Below, piece after piece: positions 1-7,213 of a DNA stretch of 13,297 nt. The notes below the pieces were generated by a model. That model worked only from the letters and a program-made list of their open reading frames with translations. It had not been told where the DNA came from and made no database searches. A program made the translations under genes and the position numbers. Origin of the DNA: Candidatus Thorarchaeota archaeon MP11T_1 (GTDB lineage: Archaea > Asgardarchaeota > Thorarchaeia > Thorarchaeales > Thorarchaeaceae). Each line of letters starts with the position of its first letter. Positions within the stretch are counted from its first letter, which is position 1. Location: NCBI GenBank assembly GCA_002825515.1, contig PJET01000145.1, positions 1 through 13,297 of the forward strand, given 5' to 3'.

Positions 1-840
1 GTTCGAGACCTAATGAAGGTCTATAAACGCGGGCAAAAGGAAGTTATAGCATTAAGAGGTGTTGACTTCGAAGTTCATGAAGGAGAGTTCCTCTCTATAG
101 TAGGACCTAGTGGTTCTGGAAAATCAACCTTGCTCAAAATGCTAGGGGCGCTTGACAAACCTACTGCTGGTATGATCCTTTTTGATGGACACAGCGTTTC
201 GATATTGGATGATAGAAGGTCAATGCTCTATAGAAGACAAAAAGTGGGTTTCATTTGGCAAGTTGGCAATCTTGTGCCAGGCTTGACTGCATTCAAGAAT
301 GTCACACTACCCATGAAGCTTGCTGGAGCTCCAACGAAATTGGCAAATGAGAGAGCAGAGATGTTACTTGACATAATGGGACTCGGTCCTAGAGCGCATC
401 ATAAACCGAATCAGATGTCTGGAGGAGAGAACCAAAGATGTGCCATCTGTGTAGCTCTCGCAAACAAACCAGAGCTACTATTGGGAGACGAAATCACTGG
501 GGAATTAGACACGGAAACCACAGACATGGTAATGGAGGCATTAAAGAAGACAAATGAGGAGTTTGGGACTACCATCATCAATGTTACACATAATCCTCGA
601 GTGGCAGAGTATGCTGATAGGGTCTTGAGAATCAGAGATGGCCTTATCGAAGGGCAGAAACACACTCTGTATGGGGACATAACTGAAATTGATGCGAAGG
701 GGCGCATGGTTATTCCAGAAACAATCAGACGTCTTGCAGGAATTAAGAAGCGTGTTGTTTTAAAAGCAACATCTGAAGGTCTACTGGTTAGTCCGTTGGA
801 CACTGGTGAAGATAACAACAACGATCAGCCAACCCAATAA
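1..840 (+). CDS. ABC transporter ATPase (LolD/MacB type) with C-terminal AbrB-like domain, 5' partial
   Basis: This is the ATP-hydrolysing subunit of an ABC system of the LolD/MacB/FtsE kind. Numbering from the ATG at 13: Walker A GPSGSGKST is at 31-39, the Q-loop Gln at 83, the signature MSGGENQR at 135-142, Walker B with its catalytic Glu (LLLGDEITGELD) at 155-166, and the H-loop His at 193. Walker B is slightly unusual, because the family normally has DEPTGNLD. Residues about 223-262 (IDAKGRMVIPETIRR and the following strand) match a SpoVT/AbrB swapped-hairpin domain, which normally binds DNA or dimerises; here it replaces the usual short LolD tail. Frame 1 is open from base 1 and reads V-R-D-L before the ATG at 13. 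Relatives have several residues before this motif, so the true start is probably upstream and the gene is 5'-partial. No permease is visible; it may lie upstream. Confidence 0.9.
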   Translation, partial: VRDLMKVYKRGQKEVIALRGVDFEVHEGEFLSIVGPSGSGKSTLLKMLGALDKPTAGMILFDGHSVSILDDRRSMLYRRQKVGFIWQVGNLVPGLTAFKNVTLPMKLAGAPTKLANERAEMLLDIMGLGPRAHHKPNQMSGGENQRCAICVALANKPELLLGDEITGELDTETTDMVMEALKKTNEEFGTTIINVTHNPRVAEYADRVLRIRDGLIEGQKHTLYGDITEIDAKGRMVIPETIRRLAGIKKRVVLKATSEGLLVSPLDTGEDNNNDQPTQ

Positions 841-895
841 TAGCTGAATTGTTTATGGGACAATGTCTTTATTGTAGTTAGTTTGAGAATTATGA

Positions 896-1153
896 GTGGT
901 AAGTATGAGCCTTGCTGAAATGCCGTGGTCTTTCTATGCAACACTTGTTTCATTTGGAATTTTCTTTGCATGTCTAAATATCTATATACTTACGCTTTGG
1001 TTAGCACATCCACTCGCAAGCCCATACTGGTTGATTGGGGTTGTTGCAGGCGCAGTTGGTCTTATTTTCTCGATAAGGATGGTTCGGATTCACCAGGTTG
1101 AGCTGGTGCATAGGAAACGTCAAGAAACTACAGATGAGAGCATCGAAGATTAG
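896..1153 (+). CDS. Small two-helix membrane protein, unknown function
   Basis: I do not recognise the family. The protein has about 85 residues with two hydrophobic segments, roughly residues 14-36 (YATLVSFGIFFACLNIYILT) and 43-62 (PYWLIGVVAGAVGLIFSI). A charged C-terminal tail rich in Arg, Lys and Glu probably faces the cytoplasm. The start is uncertain: GTG at 896, or ATG at 905 (MSLAEM), which would remove three residues. Neither has a clear Shine-Dalgarno sequence. It follows the ABC ATPase by 55 bases on the same strand, so it may be co-transcribed as an accessory membrane partner, but two helices are too few for the permease itself. It converges on asnS with only 22 bases between the two stop codons. 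Confidence 0.6.
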   Translation: MVSMSLAEMPWSFYATLVSFGIFFACLNIYILTLWLAHPLASPYWLIGVVAGAVGLIFSIRMVRIHQVELVHRKRQETTDESIED

Positions 1154-1175
1154 ACTCAAGATTAAATTTTTCAGG

Positions 1176-2483
1176 TCATGGAAATATTCGGCTAACTGTC
1201 CTAGGAAAAGGTATGCTATCGCGTATGTGATCGAGTTCTAGCATCCATGTAATGATTCTATCTACTCCAACTCCAAAGCCAGAATGTTGTACACTACCAT
1301 ATCGACGAATATCAATGTACCATTTGTATTTCTCCGGATCGTCTCCAATACGAACTAGATTGTCAATCAATAGCTGTGCATCTGTTTCACGTTCGCTTCC
1401 ACCAATGACCTCTCCGAAACCACGTGGAGCAAGGAGGTCACTATTCTTGTAGGTACGGGGATCCTCGGGATTGTGTTTCATGTAAAAGGATTTGATTTCC
1501 TTTGGATAAAATTCAACGAATAGGAAGTTGTCACTGTCTTTTGTTAGTAATTCCTCCGCTTCAGCACGAATATCGTCGCCCCATTTAATTTCAAGTCCGG
1601 CTTTTTGACAGAACTTAATCGCTTCTTCATAGGTCATTCTATCAAATGGTGGATTTACAGCTAGTAGCCGCTCTGGGTCTACTTCTAATTCTTTGAGTTC
1701 AGAAGAACGATTCAATGCAACTGAATGACACATGTGACTGATGAGGCCCTCCTGCCTCTTCAAGTTGCATTCATGATCGCACCATGACTCCTCAACCTCG
1801 AGATGCCAAAATTCAGTGACATGTTTTCGGGTGCGAGACTTTTCAGCTCTGAATGAAGGTGCCAGAATGAACACTTTTTCCATAGCAAATAGTTGTGGTT
1901 CGAGATGCATTTGACTTGTCTGTGTCATGTACATCTTCTTTCCAAAATATTCAACTTCGAAAAGCTCGGCTCCCTCTTCACCCATTGTTGAAACGAACAT
2001 TGGACATGTAGTTTCATAGAAACCTTCTTTCCTCAGATATTCTCTAGTTGCTCTGAATACCTCATCTCGAACCTTCAGGACATTTGTGAGCTTTCGTGAC
2101 CTCATCCATAGGTGACGATTATCGTTCAAGAATTCAACGCTCTGGTGTTCTGTAATTGGAAATTCTTCTGCGAAGTGTAGGACTTCAAACTTCTCCACTT
2201 GGACTTCATATCCACCCTCAGCACGAGCGTCAGCTTTCACAATTCCGACCATTGTGACAAGGGATTCTATCAACATCTTCTCAGCATCAGCGTATTCCTC
2301 TTCACTCACAACAGACTTTTTGATAACTGTCTGAACGACACCGGAGGGGTCACGAAGAAGAACAAACACCATCTTCTTCTGCTTTCTAATCCGATGAACC
2401 CATCCGCGAAGGTGTACTTTCTTCTCTTCGAATTTTCCTTCAAGCACGTCACCGATATGAATATAGCTCACATTATTCACCAT
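1176..2483 (-). CDS. asnS: Asparaginyl-tRNA synthetase, archaeal type
   Basis: A cytoplasmic class IIb aminoacyl-tRNA synthetase that charges tRNA-Asn. From the ATG at 2483 it has 435 residues, the usual length for archaeal AsnRS. An N-terminal OB-fold anticodon-binding domain (about 10-105, with HLRGWVHRIRKQKK) precedes the catalytic core. Motif 2 is FRAEKSRTRKHVTEFWHLE (about 211-229) and motif 3 is GFGVGVDRI (about 402-410); the protein ends PFPRTVSRIFP. Features such as SDLLAPRGFGEVIGGSERE and RRYGSVQHSGFG fit archaeal AsnRS better than AspRS, which has a different FDLEYRG-type segment. The frame stays open upstream to a TTG at 2576, but those 31 residues do not resemble the family, so 2483 is preferred. 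A TATA-like CCCTTTTATC lies about 60 bases upstream. The surface-protein gene ends at 2577, so the two could also share a transcript. Confidence 0.93.
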   Translation of the reverse strand: MVNNVSYIHIGDVLEGKFEEKKVHLRGWVHRIRKQKKMVFVLLRDPSGVVQTVIKKSVVSEEEYADAEKMLIESLVTMVGIVKADARAEGGYEVQVEKFEVLHFAEEFPITEHQSVEFLNDNRHLWMRSRKLTNVLKVRDEVFRATREYLRKEGFYETTCPMFVSTMGEEGAELFEVEYFGKKMYMTQTSQMHLEPQLFAMEKVFILAPSFRAEKSRTRKHVTEFWHLEVEESWCDHECNLKRQEGLISHMCHSVALNRSSELKELEVDPERLLAVNPPFDRMTYEEAIKFCQKAGLEIKWGDDIRAEAEELLTKDSDNFLFVEFYPKEIKSFYMKHNPEDPRTYKNSDLLAPRGFGEVIGGSERETDAQLLIDNLVRIGDDPEKYKWYIDIRRYGSVQHSGFGVGVDRIITWMLELDHIRDSIPFPRTVSRIFP

Positions 2484-2537
2484 GACTGTTGATAGCACAA
2501 CTAATGAAGTTGTGACCCTACTGACCTTTCTTGCTAG

Positions 2538-2550
2538 AGATAAAAGGGTG
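2538..2550 (-). promoter_or_regulatory. TATA-like promoter element of asnS
   Basis: On the minus strand this reads CACCCTTTTATCT. The CCTTTTA core also occurs upstream of the surface-protein gene (4571-4580) and of the interrupted gene at 5676. It lies about 60 bases before the asnS ATG, so a start about 25 bases downstream would give a leader near 35 bases. It falls between the upstream stop codon and asnS. Assignment is by motif and position only. Confidence 0.35.
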
Positions 2551-2576
2551 ACGGCCATAAGAGACCGCCATTTCAA

Positions 2577-4490
2577 TTAACGGTATCTTACAAACCAGAT
2601 TATCACGATTATAGCAATAACTCCTGCTGTGATACCAGCAATCCATGTAAGGTATACAGAAGCAGTAGAGGCTGACACGAACACCTTTACTGTGGATTCG
2701 GCCATATTATTGCTGCGATCATAGACTCTCAAAGTAACATTGTGTTGGCCTTGAGATAATCCAGAGAAATCGAAAGCAATATTCGCAGTTGTCCAGTCAG
2801 CGGTGACTATAACTTCACCATTGACTAGGATAACATAATAATCCATGAAATCATCAGTGGCGGTCCAATTGTATACTTGGTTTCTTGCGCCTTGAGTATA
2901 ATAGATGTCTGGGGGAGTGTAAGAGATTACAGGGGAAACATCATCACCAAGAACTGTAACTAAAACGCTATGCATGGCTACGTTTCCACTTGTATCATTT
3001 GCATACAGCGTGAAATTATGAATACCAACTTCTAGACCATCAAGACTGATTCTAATAACTGGCTCATCAGGATTTATTGTACCATTTGCAAATGGTTCAT
3101 CGTTGTTGCGAATGTCATACATGTTTGGATACTCATCAGTCACGTTCCATGAGAGTGAGTGACCAGTTTCACCGAAGACAAACTCCACAGGTTCAGGACC
3201 TTCAATGACGGGTGTGACATTCTCATAGAAACGAAGAGTAATGATATCCTCAGCAAAGTTGGAGTTCAAATCAATAGCGCTTAGTTTAATCTCATAATAT
3301 CCAATAATGAACTCAGGGAACGAGGCGCTTACATTATAGACATAATCATAGGTTGTGTTAACCCAATCTGTTGTTACATTTAGGAATCCATTAACATAAA
3401 CCTTGATTGAACTGGGATGCTCATCTTCAACTGTCCAAGTGAGTGTTACATTCTCTGTACCCAAAAGGACATCAAGATCACCAGGTCCTGTGATTACTGG
3501 ATCTCGAACATCTGATTCTAATGTAGTTAAATCGTAAGAGTAGTTGCCCAGTCCAACTGGTTGTCCCAAATAAGTCACTGTCCAATTAATGAATTCAATA
3601 GGGAGATCAGCAAAAATCACAGTACCATTTGCTGGTGTGACCTTAGAATCATATGCTGTGCCATTTTTGTAAGTCACTTCAACATCTGCACCAACAATTG
3701 GAGATAGACTTGTTTCATAATATGTAAAGACTTCTAAGTCAAGGTAATCAGAATCCCCGATTAATGGACCAATGTTTTGGTGAACCAGAAGTTGAGTGCC
3801 ATTAGATTCGACAATTCCACTTGCTAGCAGATACCCAGCGTACGTGGGATCATTTAGTACAGAAACCTTCCAAATGTAGCTATCTTCTGGAAGGTCTGTG
3901 AAGTCAGCTCTTCCATTCACGACCTCAACCTGATTCCAAATCGAATCATCACTGGTACGATGGATGGAAAAATTGAGATTGTTGGCAGGCTTGTTTTCAA
4001 TATCTGTTATTGTTGCATTTAAGTCGTCATCATCATTTTCCCAATCAATATTTCCGAAAAGAATCTGAACATTGGCCTCTGGACCATCTGATACTATTTG
4101 TCCCGTTTTATCCGGAGTAACAGTATCGGATGGATGTGAAACGTTCCACTGAAAGGTACCTTGTGGCAAGTTTATGAAACGAGCATATCCATTTCCATCA
4201 GTTTGCAATTCATCCTCAAGCAATCCAGATGTTGTATTATAGAGCCTAACCCATGCGTTGTTCAACGGTGTAGTACCGTTCCTTACTCTGAACTCAAAAT
4301 CATCATCATTGAACGCCATTAGATTGTTGTATATTCTTATGTCTACCACAAAATTTGTCGCCGCGGGTTCAAATTGCTTTTCAGAAGCTGTACCTAAACT
4401 GAGGTTCTCATTGAATGCTACTGGAGTGGTTACACTTACCACGAAGAGAACCAGAAATAGGAATGCAAATGCTCTATGTATCTTGCTCAT
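2577..4490 (-). CDS. Membrane-anchored surface protein with six beta-sandwich-like repeats
   Basis: A 637-residue exported protein. Residues 1-25 form a signal peptide (AFAFLFLVLFVVSV core) and 612-634 a C-terminal membrane anchor followed by a short basic VRYR tail, so the bulk is extracellular. The ectodomain has two repeat types. Three N-terminal modules (about 48-125, 146-215, 246-315) each run to a 'FxDLP/INLP...WxV' strand and resemble carboxypeptidase-regulatory or Cna-B-like folds. Three Ig/cadherin-like modules follow (about 331-422, 427-513, 519-606), each opening with PVI and containing a W-[TN]-V/A-x-D-[ED] core. Many N-x-S/T sequons imply heavy glycosylation. No catalytic motif is visible, so a structural, adhesive or envelope role is inferred. 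It is transcribed ahead of asnS, with 93 bases between the coding regions. The ATG at 4490 places the signal peptide at the extreme N-terminus; no strong ribosome site is seen. Confidence 0.8.
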   Translation of the reverse strand: MSKIHRAFAFLFLVLFVVSVTTPVAFNENLSLGTASEKQFEPAATNFVVDIRIYNNLMAFNDDDFEFRVRNGTTPLNNAWVRLYNTTSGLLEDELQTDGNGYARFINLPQGTFQWNVSHPSDTVTPDKTGQIVSDGPEANVQILFGNIDWENDDDDLNATITDIENKPANNLNFSIHRTSDDSIWNQVEVVNGRADFTDLPEDSYIWKVSVLNDPTYAGYLLASGIVESNGTQLLVHQNIGPLIGDSDYLDLEVFTYYETSLSPIVGADVEVTYKNGTAYDSKVTPANGTVIFADLPIEFINWTVTYLGQPVGLGNYSYDLTTLESDVRDPVITGPGDLDVLLGTENVTLTWTVEDEHPSSIKVYVNGFLNVTTDWVNTTYDYVYNVSASFPEFIIGYYEIKLSAIDLNSNFAEDIITLRFYENVTPVIEGPEPVEFVFGETGHSLSWNVTDEYPNMYDIRNNDEPFANGTINPDEPVIRISLDGLEVGIHNFTLYANDTSGNVAMHSVLVTVLGDDVSPVISYTPPDIYYTQGARNQVYNWTATDDFMDYYVILVNGEVIVTADWTTANIAFDFSGLSQGQHNVTLRVYDRSNNMAESTVKVFVSASTASVYLTWIAGITAGVIAIIVIIWFVRYR

Positions 4491-4570
4491 CCAACGTCAC
4501 TCTCAATAGGTCTTGAGATAACCTTACCTTTAGTCATCTCGAGGCTTAGCGGCGTCGAATCTTCGGCGAG

Positions 4571-4580
4571 CATAAAAGGA
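4571..4580 (-). promoter_or_regulatory. TATA-like promoter element of the surface-protein gene
   Basis: The minus strand reads TCCTTTTATG, sharing the CCTTTTA core with the elements before asnS and before the interrupted gene at 5676. It lies about 84 bases upstream of the ATG at 4490, predicting a leader of roughly 55-60 bases. Assigned by motif only. Confidence 0.3.
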
Positions 4581-4944
4581 TTTTCCTTAGACTCTAGAAT
4601 AACCGGAAATAACCTACTCATCATTCCGCCTCCGGTTTATGTGTTCGTATGGGTGTAATTGGCCCTATATCACTTTCACCCTTTTGATAGTGAGTCATTT
4701 GTTGGATGAATTGTCAAAGTTCTTCATCTCTTAAGTTGTTGTCACATACACATTCAGAATCTATGCCTTTCGTGCTGTCTTCATAACAATAGGTTCCTTC
4801 GATCCAATCATGATTTGAGAAATTGGAATCAAAGCGATACATGATCATTGTCTGACAGAGTCTGAGATTGTTGGTTATTATCATACTACCTCGAAAAAAC
4901 CGAAGTCGGTGTGCAAGGATGCATAACTGATTAAACTTATTCAT

Positions 4945-4978
4945 AAAAAAAGGGAAGAGCTACGAGAGAAAGTAACTC
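4945..4978 (-). terminator. Hairpin plus T-run after the 107-residue gene
   Basis: On the minus strand GAGTTAC (4978-4972) can pair with GTAGCTC (4963-4957) through seven base pairs, one a G-U wobble, around an 8-base loop. It is followed by TTCCC and seven T residues (4951-4945). It sits just past the stop codon at 4993, where a terminator is expected. Archaeal termination depends mainly on the T-tract, so the hairpin may be incidental. Confidence 0.5.
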
Positions 4979-4992
4979 CTCCTCAAACTATT

Positions 4993-5316
4993 TCACTCTG
5001 ATGTGCTCATTCCGATAAAAGCTAGCGCTTCTGAAACTGTATTGTGCACTTCAATTGAAAATTCGTATCCTTCGATATCGTGATACATTACCATGGATTG
5101 TGTGGTTCGTCTCAAGGCTTCTTCCAGTTTTCCTTCTTTTACCAGTGATATGCCAATTGAAGCAATTCCTCGCTCTGTGGCCTTGACTGATGCAGGTACG
5201 ATTTCTTTGCTCAGTGTTTCATCTGGTGGAAATTTCTCCATCACCTTGAGATATCTCTTGGCTACTTCAGGTATCTTATGGGTCGGATACCATGAATGTG
5301 TAACAATATACGGCAT
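4993..5316 (-). CDS. Conserved-looking 107-residue protein, unknown function
   Basis: The start is set by an excellent Shine-Dalgarno sequence: the minus strand reads GAGAGGAGAAAA directly before the ATG at 5316, although the frame is open further upstream to 5385. The protein begins MPYIVTHSWYPTHKIPEVAKR and contains KFPPD and GKLEEAL, ending with a beta strand and helix (YEFSIEVHNTVSEALAFIG). The alternation of strands and helices suggests a small alpha/beta, ferredoxin-like (dimeric alpha-beta barrel, YCII-like) fold with no signal peptide or membrane segment. From memory, similar short 'MPY.V...WYP' proteins occur in Asgard and related archaea without a known role; that is recall, not a search result. 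It follows the interrupted gene at 5398-5676 by 81 bases on the same strand and ends at a terminator-like hairpin. Confidence 0.7.
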   Translation of the reverse strand: MPYIVTHSWYPTHKIPEVAKRYLKVMEKFPPDETLSKEIVPASVKATERGIASIGISLVKEGKLEEALRRTTQSMVMYHDIEGYEFSIEVHNTVSEALAFIGMSTSE

Positions 5317-5397
5317 TTTTCTCCTCTCAAACTCAATTTGATTTCTTAAAGTGTTGAAATGCAAGAAGTCGTTGTGCTCTCTCATCTGAGAGAGTCA

Positions 5398-5676
5398 TCA
5401 AGATGTATCAGTGATATGACAACACTGTAGCCTAAACTTTGCCCCTAGCTTCGACATAAGGTCTCCGAAATTCCTTTGAAAGGCACGGAAGTACGGAATC
5501 ATCCCTTCATGAAATTGTGACACGCGGTAAGTTTTAGGATTCCTGTCATTTGGGCCAAGGTCTGTCTTTCGTGTGATACTTTCCATCCTGTAGAAGACGT
5601 TGACAACAGGGTCAGGATATCTATGGAGAGAGGTAATGCGACCAGACTTGTCGCTGGTTCATTCTATGCGAACCAT
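5398..5676 (-). pseudogene. Small gene interrupted by an in-frame TGA at codon 6, unknown family
   Basis: On the minus strand an ATG at 5676 has a strong ribosome site (AGGGGG at 5691-5686, nine bases upstream) and a CCCTTTTACATG element about 50 bases further up. It reads M-V-R-I-E-stop (TGA at 5661-5659). The same frame then stays open for 86 codons to the TGA at 5398-5400. The downstream part looks like real protein (HRYPDPVVNVFYRMES, FHEGMIPYFRAFQRNFGDL, LGAKFRLQCCHITDTS). Replacing the TGA with TGG would restore a continuous 92-residue protein. A recent nonsense mutation or a sequencing error is the simplest explanation. An alternative start at the ATG at 5586 would give only 62 residues and lacks a well-spaced ribosome site. 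I do not recognise the family. Confidence 0.45.
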
Positions 5677-5724
5677 CTGCGAGAGCCCCCTGAATGTAGA
5701 TTATTTTGGGTCTCTCTAGAATAG

Positions 5725-5736
5725 CATGTAAAAGGG
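5725..5736 (-). promoter_or_regulatory. TATA-like element upstream of the interrupted gene
   Basis: The minus strand reads CCCTTTTACATG, sharing the CCTTTTA core with the two other minus-strand promoters proposed here. It is about 50 bases before the ATG at 5676, leaving room for a transcription start near 5705 and a leader that carries the AGGGGG ribosome site. It lies in the divergent gap before the hemerythrin gene. Confidence 0.3.
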
Positions 5737-5807
5737 TTTTCATAGTTAAACTTCAGAACTATAGAGCTAGAACAACCCTTATGACTAAGATTGGCGGGGA
5801 GAGAAAT

Positions 5808-6224
5808 ATGACAGAAATCGAATGGAACGATAGTCTTTCTGTAGGTATCAAACTCATAGATGAACAACATAAGATGCTTATTCAGCGAATCAGAGATTTG
5901 TCTGATGCTGTTGATCAAGCAAGAGGTTTGGAAAAGATTTTGCAGACACTTGATTTTATGATAGACTACACTGAATTTCATTTCTCAACAGAAGAGAAGC
6001 ATATGAAGCGGTTAGGCTATCCAGCATACGATGTTCATATGAAGCAACACGAGGAATTCAATTCTACTCTTGACCGTTTGGTTGAGGACTTTGAAGAAGA
6101 AGGAGCAACCGATGCTCTTAGCACCTCAATCAATACATTTCTGATTAACTGGCTCATTAAACATATCAAATCGATAGACAAGAAATTTGGTGAGTTTCTC
6201 CAAGAAAAAGGATTCGAGGGATGA
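5808..6224 (+). CDS. Single-domain hemerythrin (bacteriohemerythrin type)
   Basis: A cytoplasmic four-helix-bundle protein with a non-heme di-iron site that binds O2, used for oxygen scavenging, storage or sensing. All seven expected iron ligands are present: H21 (DEQHKML), H58 and E62 (EFHFSTEE), H77 and H81 (DVHMKQHEEF), H119 and D124 (WLIKHIKSIDKKF). At 138 residues it is a complete stand-alone domain. The ATG at 5808 is chosen because GGGGAG lies just upstream and the family motif I-E-W-N-D-S-L-S-V-G begins immediately after it; longer in-frame starts (5706, 5781) add unrelated residues. No signalling domain is attached. It is divergent from the minus-strand pair at 4993-5676 and convergent with the DUF4438 gene, so it is probably transcribed alone. 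In an anaerobic archaeon it would fit protection against oxygen. Confidence 0.93.
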   Translation: MTEIEWNDSLSVGIKLIDEQHKMLIQRIRDLSDAVDQARGLEKILQTLDFMIDYTEFHFSTEEKHMKRLGYPAYDVHMKQHEEFNSTLDRLVEDFEEEGATDALSTSINTFLINWLIKHIKSIDKKFGEFLQEKGFEG

Positions 6225-6229
6225 GCCAA

Positions 6230-6254
6230 AGAAGGCTATCCCCTTTTTCCTTCT
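6230..6254 (+). terminator. Weak hairpin and T-rich tract between convergent genes
   Basis: AGAAGG (6230-6235) can pair with CCTTCT (6249-6254) around a loop containing CCCC and five T residues. It occupies most of the 37-base gap between the hemerythrin stop and the DUF4438 stop, so it could end transcription in both directions. The six-base stem is short. Confidence 0.3.
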
Positions 6255-6261
6255 GACTGAA

Positions 6262-7146
6262 TTATCTCAATCTGAGAATAGAGGCAATATTAGCATCAGA
6301 ATCTATGACTGGTTTTATTTTTCCTGCCGTAGAAGTGAATAGTGTTGTGACACCAGGACCGTGGCCAGAAATCACACAATCACTATGCACGACGATACCA
6401 ACAGATACTGCATCTTTTTTATAGATGCGACCATAAGAATGGTCTGCATCCATGATAGCAACTAGGTCTCCAAATCGAAGATCATCAAGACCAAACTCTG
6501 TATTTGTTGCTTCATCAAAGAGCTGAATATCATAATCTCCAGAGTATACTTGGTCAGCGCCAAGACCAGAACCCATGATTCGAGCTGGAACCATGTGAGT
6601 AACAGGAATGGCCAATTTTCCATCATTTTCTTCGAAATTGATTTTGTTAAGAAACCTAGGATCGATATTCATGACTTTAATATCAGGATAGTCCAACAGC
6701 TCCAATCCCTGACCAAAAGATTTGACCTGAATTTTATCTCCGATGACCAGTTTCTCCATGACTTCCTCTGGAAAGTCAACCATGACATGTTCTATTCCTC
6801 CATGTTTTCCAACAACTGTGCCCTTCTCTCCCTTTGCATCACTAGACCCTACAACAGTAGCTTCATTCCCAACACAAGAGAGGATATTCAAGGAGGTGTT
6901 GGCCATCGTTTTGAATCGTGCATCATTCTCTTTATTCTCAATACTAACTCCGGGCTCAACATGATCAGCCTTCCAACCTGTAGCAAGATCACCAACACGG
7001 AGATTGTAGGTGATTCCCCCAGTGCTAGGGAGTGTGACCGGTTTGCCATCAGATGTTATTCGATAGGCAGACCTCGCAACGGGGCTGGCAACTTCACCCA
7101 ACACAGAAATTTTCACAAGTTTGTCTTCGTTTGTCCTAATCTGCAT
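6262..7146 (-). CDS. DUF4438 family protein
   Basis: This matches, from memory, the DUF4438 family of uncharacterised bacterial and archaeal proteins. Recognisable parts are the N-terminal DKLVKISVLGEVASPV, the TGGITYNLRVGDLATGW segment, DHVEPGVSIEN, GKHGGIEHVMVDF, and the C-terminal HSDCVISGHGPGVTTLFTS. No signal peptide or membrane segment is present, so it is likely cytoplasmic. The conserved Gly-rich, His- and Asp-containing motifs suggest a ligand- or metal-binding beta-rich fold, but no biochemical role is known to me. The ATG at 7146 has a weak GGTTGA upstream and puts the family motif close to the N-terminus (294 residues); the frame continues to a GTG at 7182, giving 306. It is the last gene of the minus-strand series that starts with arsM, 67 bases after the hydrolase (31 with the longer start), and converges on the hemerythrin gene. 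Confidence 0.8.
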   Translation of the reverse strand: MQIRTNEDKLVKISVLGEVASPVARSAYRITSDGKPVTLPSTGGITYNLRVGDLATGWKADHVEPGVSIENKENDARFKTMANTSLNILSCVGNEATVVGSSDAKGEKGTVVGKHGGIEHVMVDFPEEVMEKLVIGDKIQVKSFGQGLELLDYPDIKVMNIDPRFLNKINFEENDGKLAIPVTHMVPARIMGSGLGADQVYSGDYDIQLFDEATNTEFGLDDLRFGDLVAIMDADHSYGRIYKKDAVSVGIVVHSDCVISGHGPGVTTLFTSTAGKIKPVIDSDANIASILRLR

Positions 7147-7213
7147 TAATTTCAACCAATTGGTGAGAAGCCCATCCAACACATAAGATTGACGTTTCCA
7201 TTATTCAAGAAAT

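Larger units (their letters stand above)
4491..4992. other. Gene-free stretch of about 500 bases
   Basis: I see no convincing gene, tRNA or repeat array here. It holds the probable promoter of the surface-protein gene near 4575, a terminator-like hairpin near 4945-4978 for the gene at 4993, and a distant inverted pair AACCGGA (4601-4607) / TCCGGTT (4631-4637). A 76-codon open frame at 4714-4944 on the minus strand has no ribosome site, begins directly after the terminator-like T-run and has an unconvincing composition, so it is not called. Confidence 0.6.

Noticed and set aside
411..821. Long open frame on the minus strand opposite the ABC ATPase
   Set aside because: It lies wholly inside a gene with clear ABC and AbrB motifs, has no ribosome site and no recognisable domain.
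2484..2576. N-terminal extension of asnS starting at the TTG at 2576
   Set aside because: The 31 extra residues do not fit the AsnRS family, and a promoter-like element lies inside them.
4520..4580. Possible tRNA, because GTCGAATC recalls a T-loop
   Set aside because: No acceptor stem, D-arm or anticodon stem can be built around it on either strand.
4601..4637. AACCGGA / TCCGGTT inverted pair upstream of the surface-protein gene
   Set aside because: Arms of seven bases with a long spacer are plausible by chance, and there is no adjacent regulator to link them to.
4714..4944. 76-codon minus-strand open frame in the gene-free stretch
   Set aside because: It begins directly after a T-run terminator, lacks a ribosome site and has a composition unlike its neighbours.
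5659..5661. Selenocysteine codon in the interrupted gene
   Set aside because: No SECIS-like hairpin, no selenoprotein family match and a position (codon 6) unlike a redox site; nonsense mutation or sequencing error is simpler.
6550..7149. 199-codon plus-strand open frame
   Set aside because: It is antisense to the well-supported DUF4438 gene and shows no family features.
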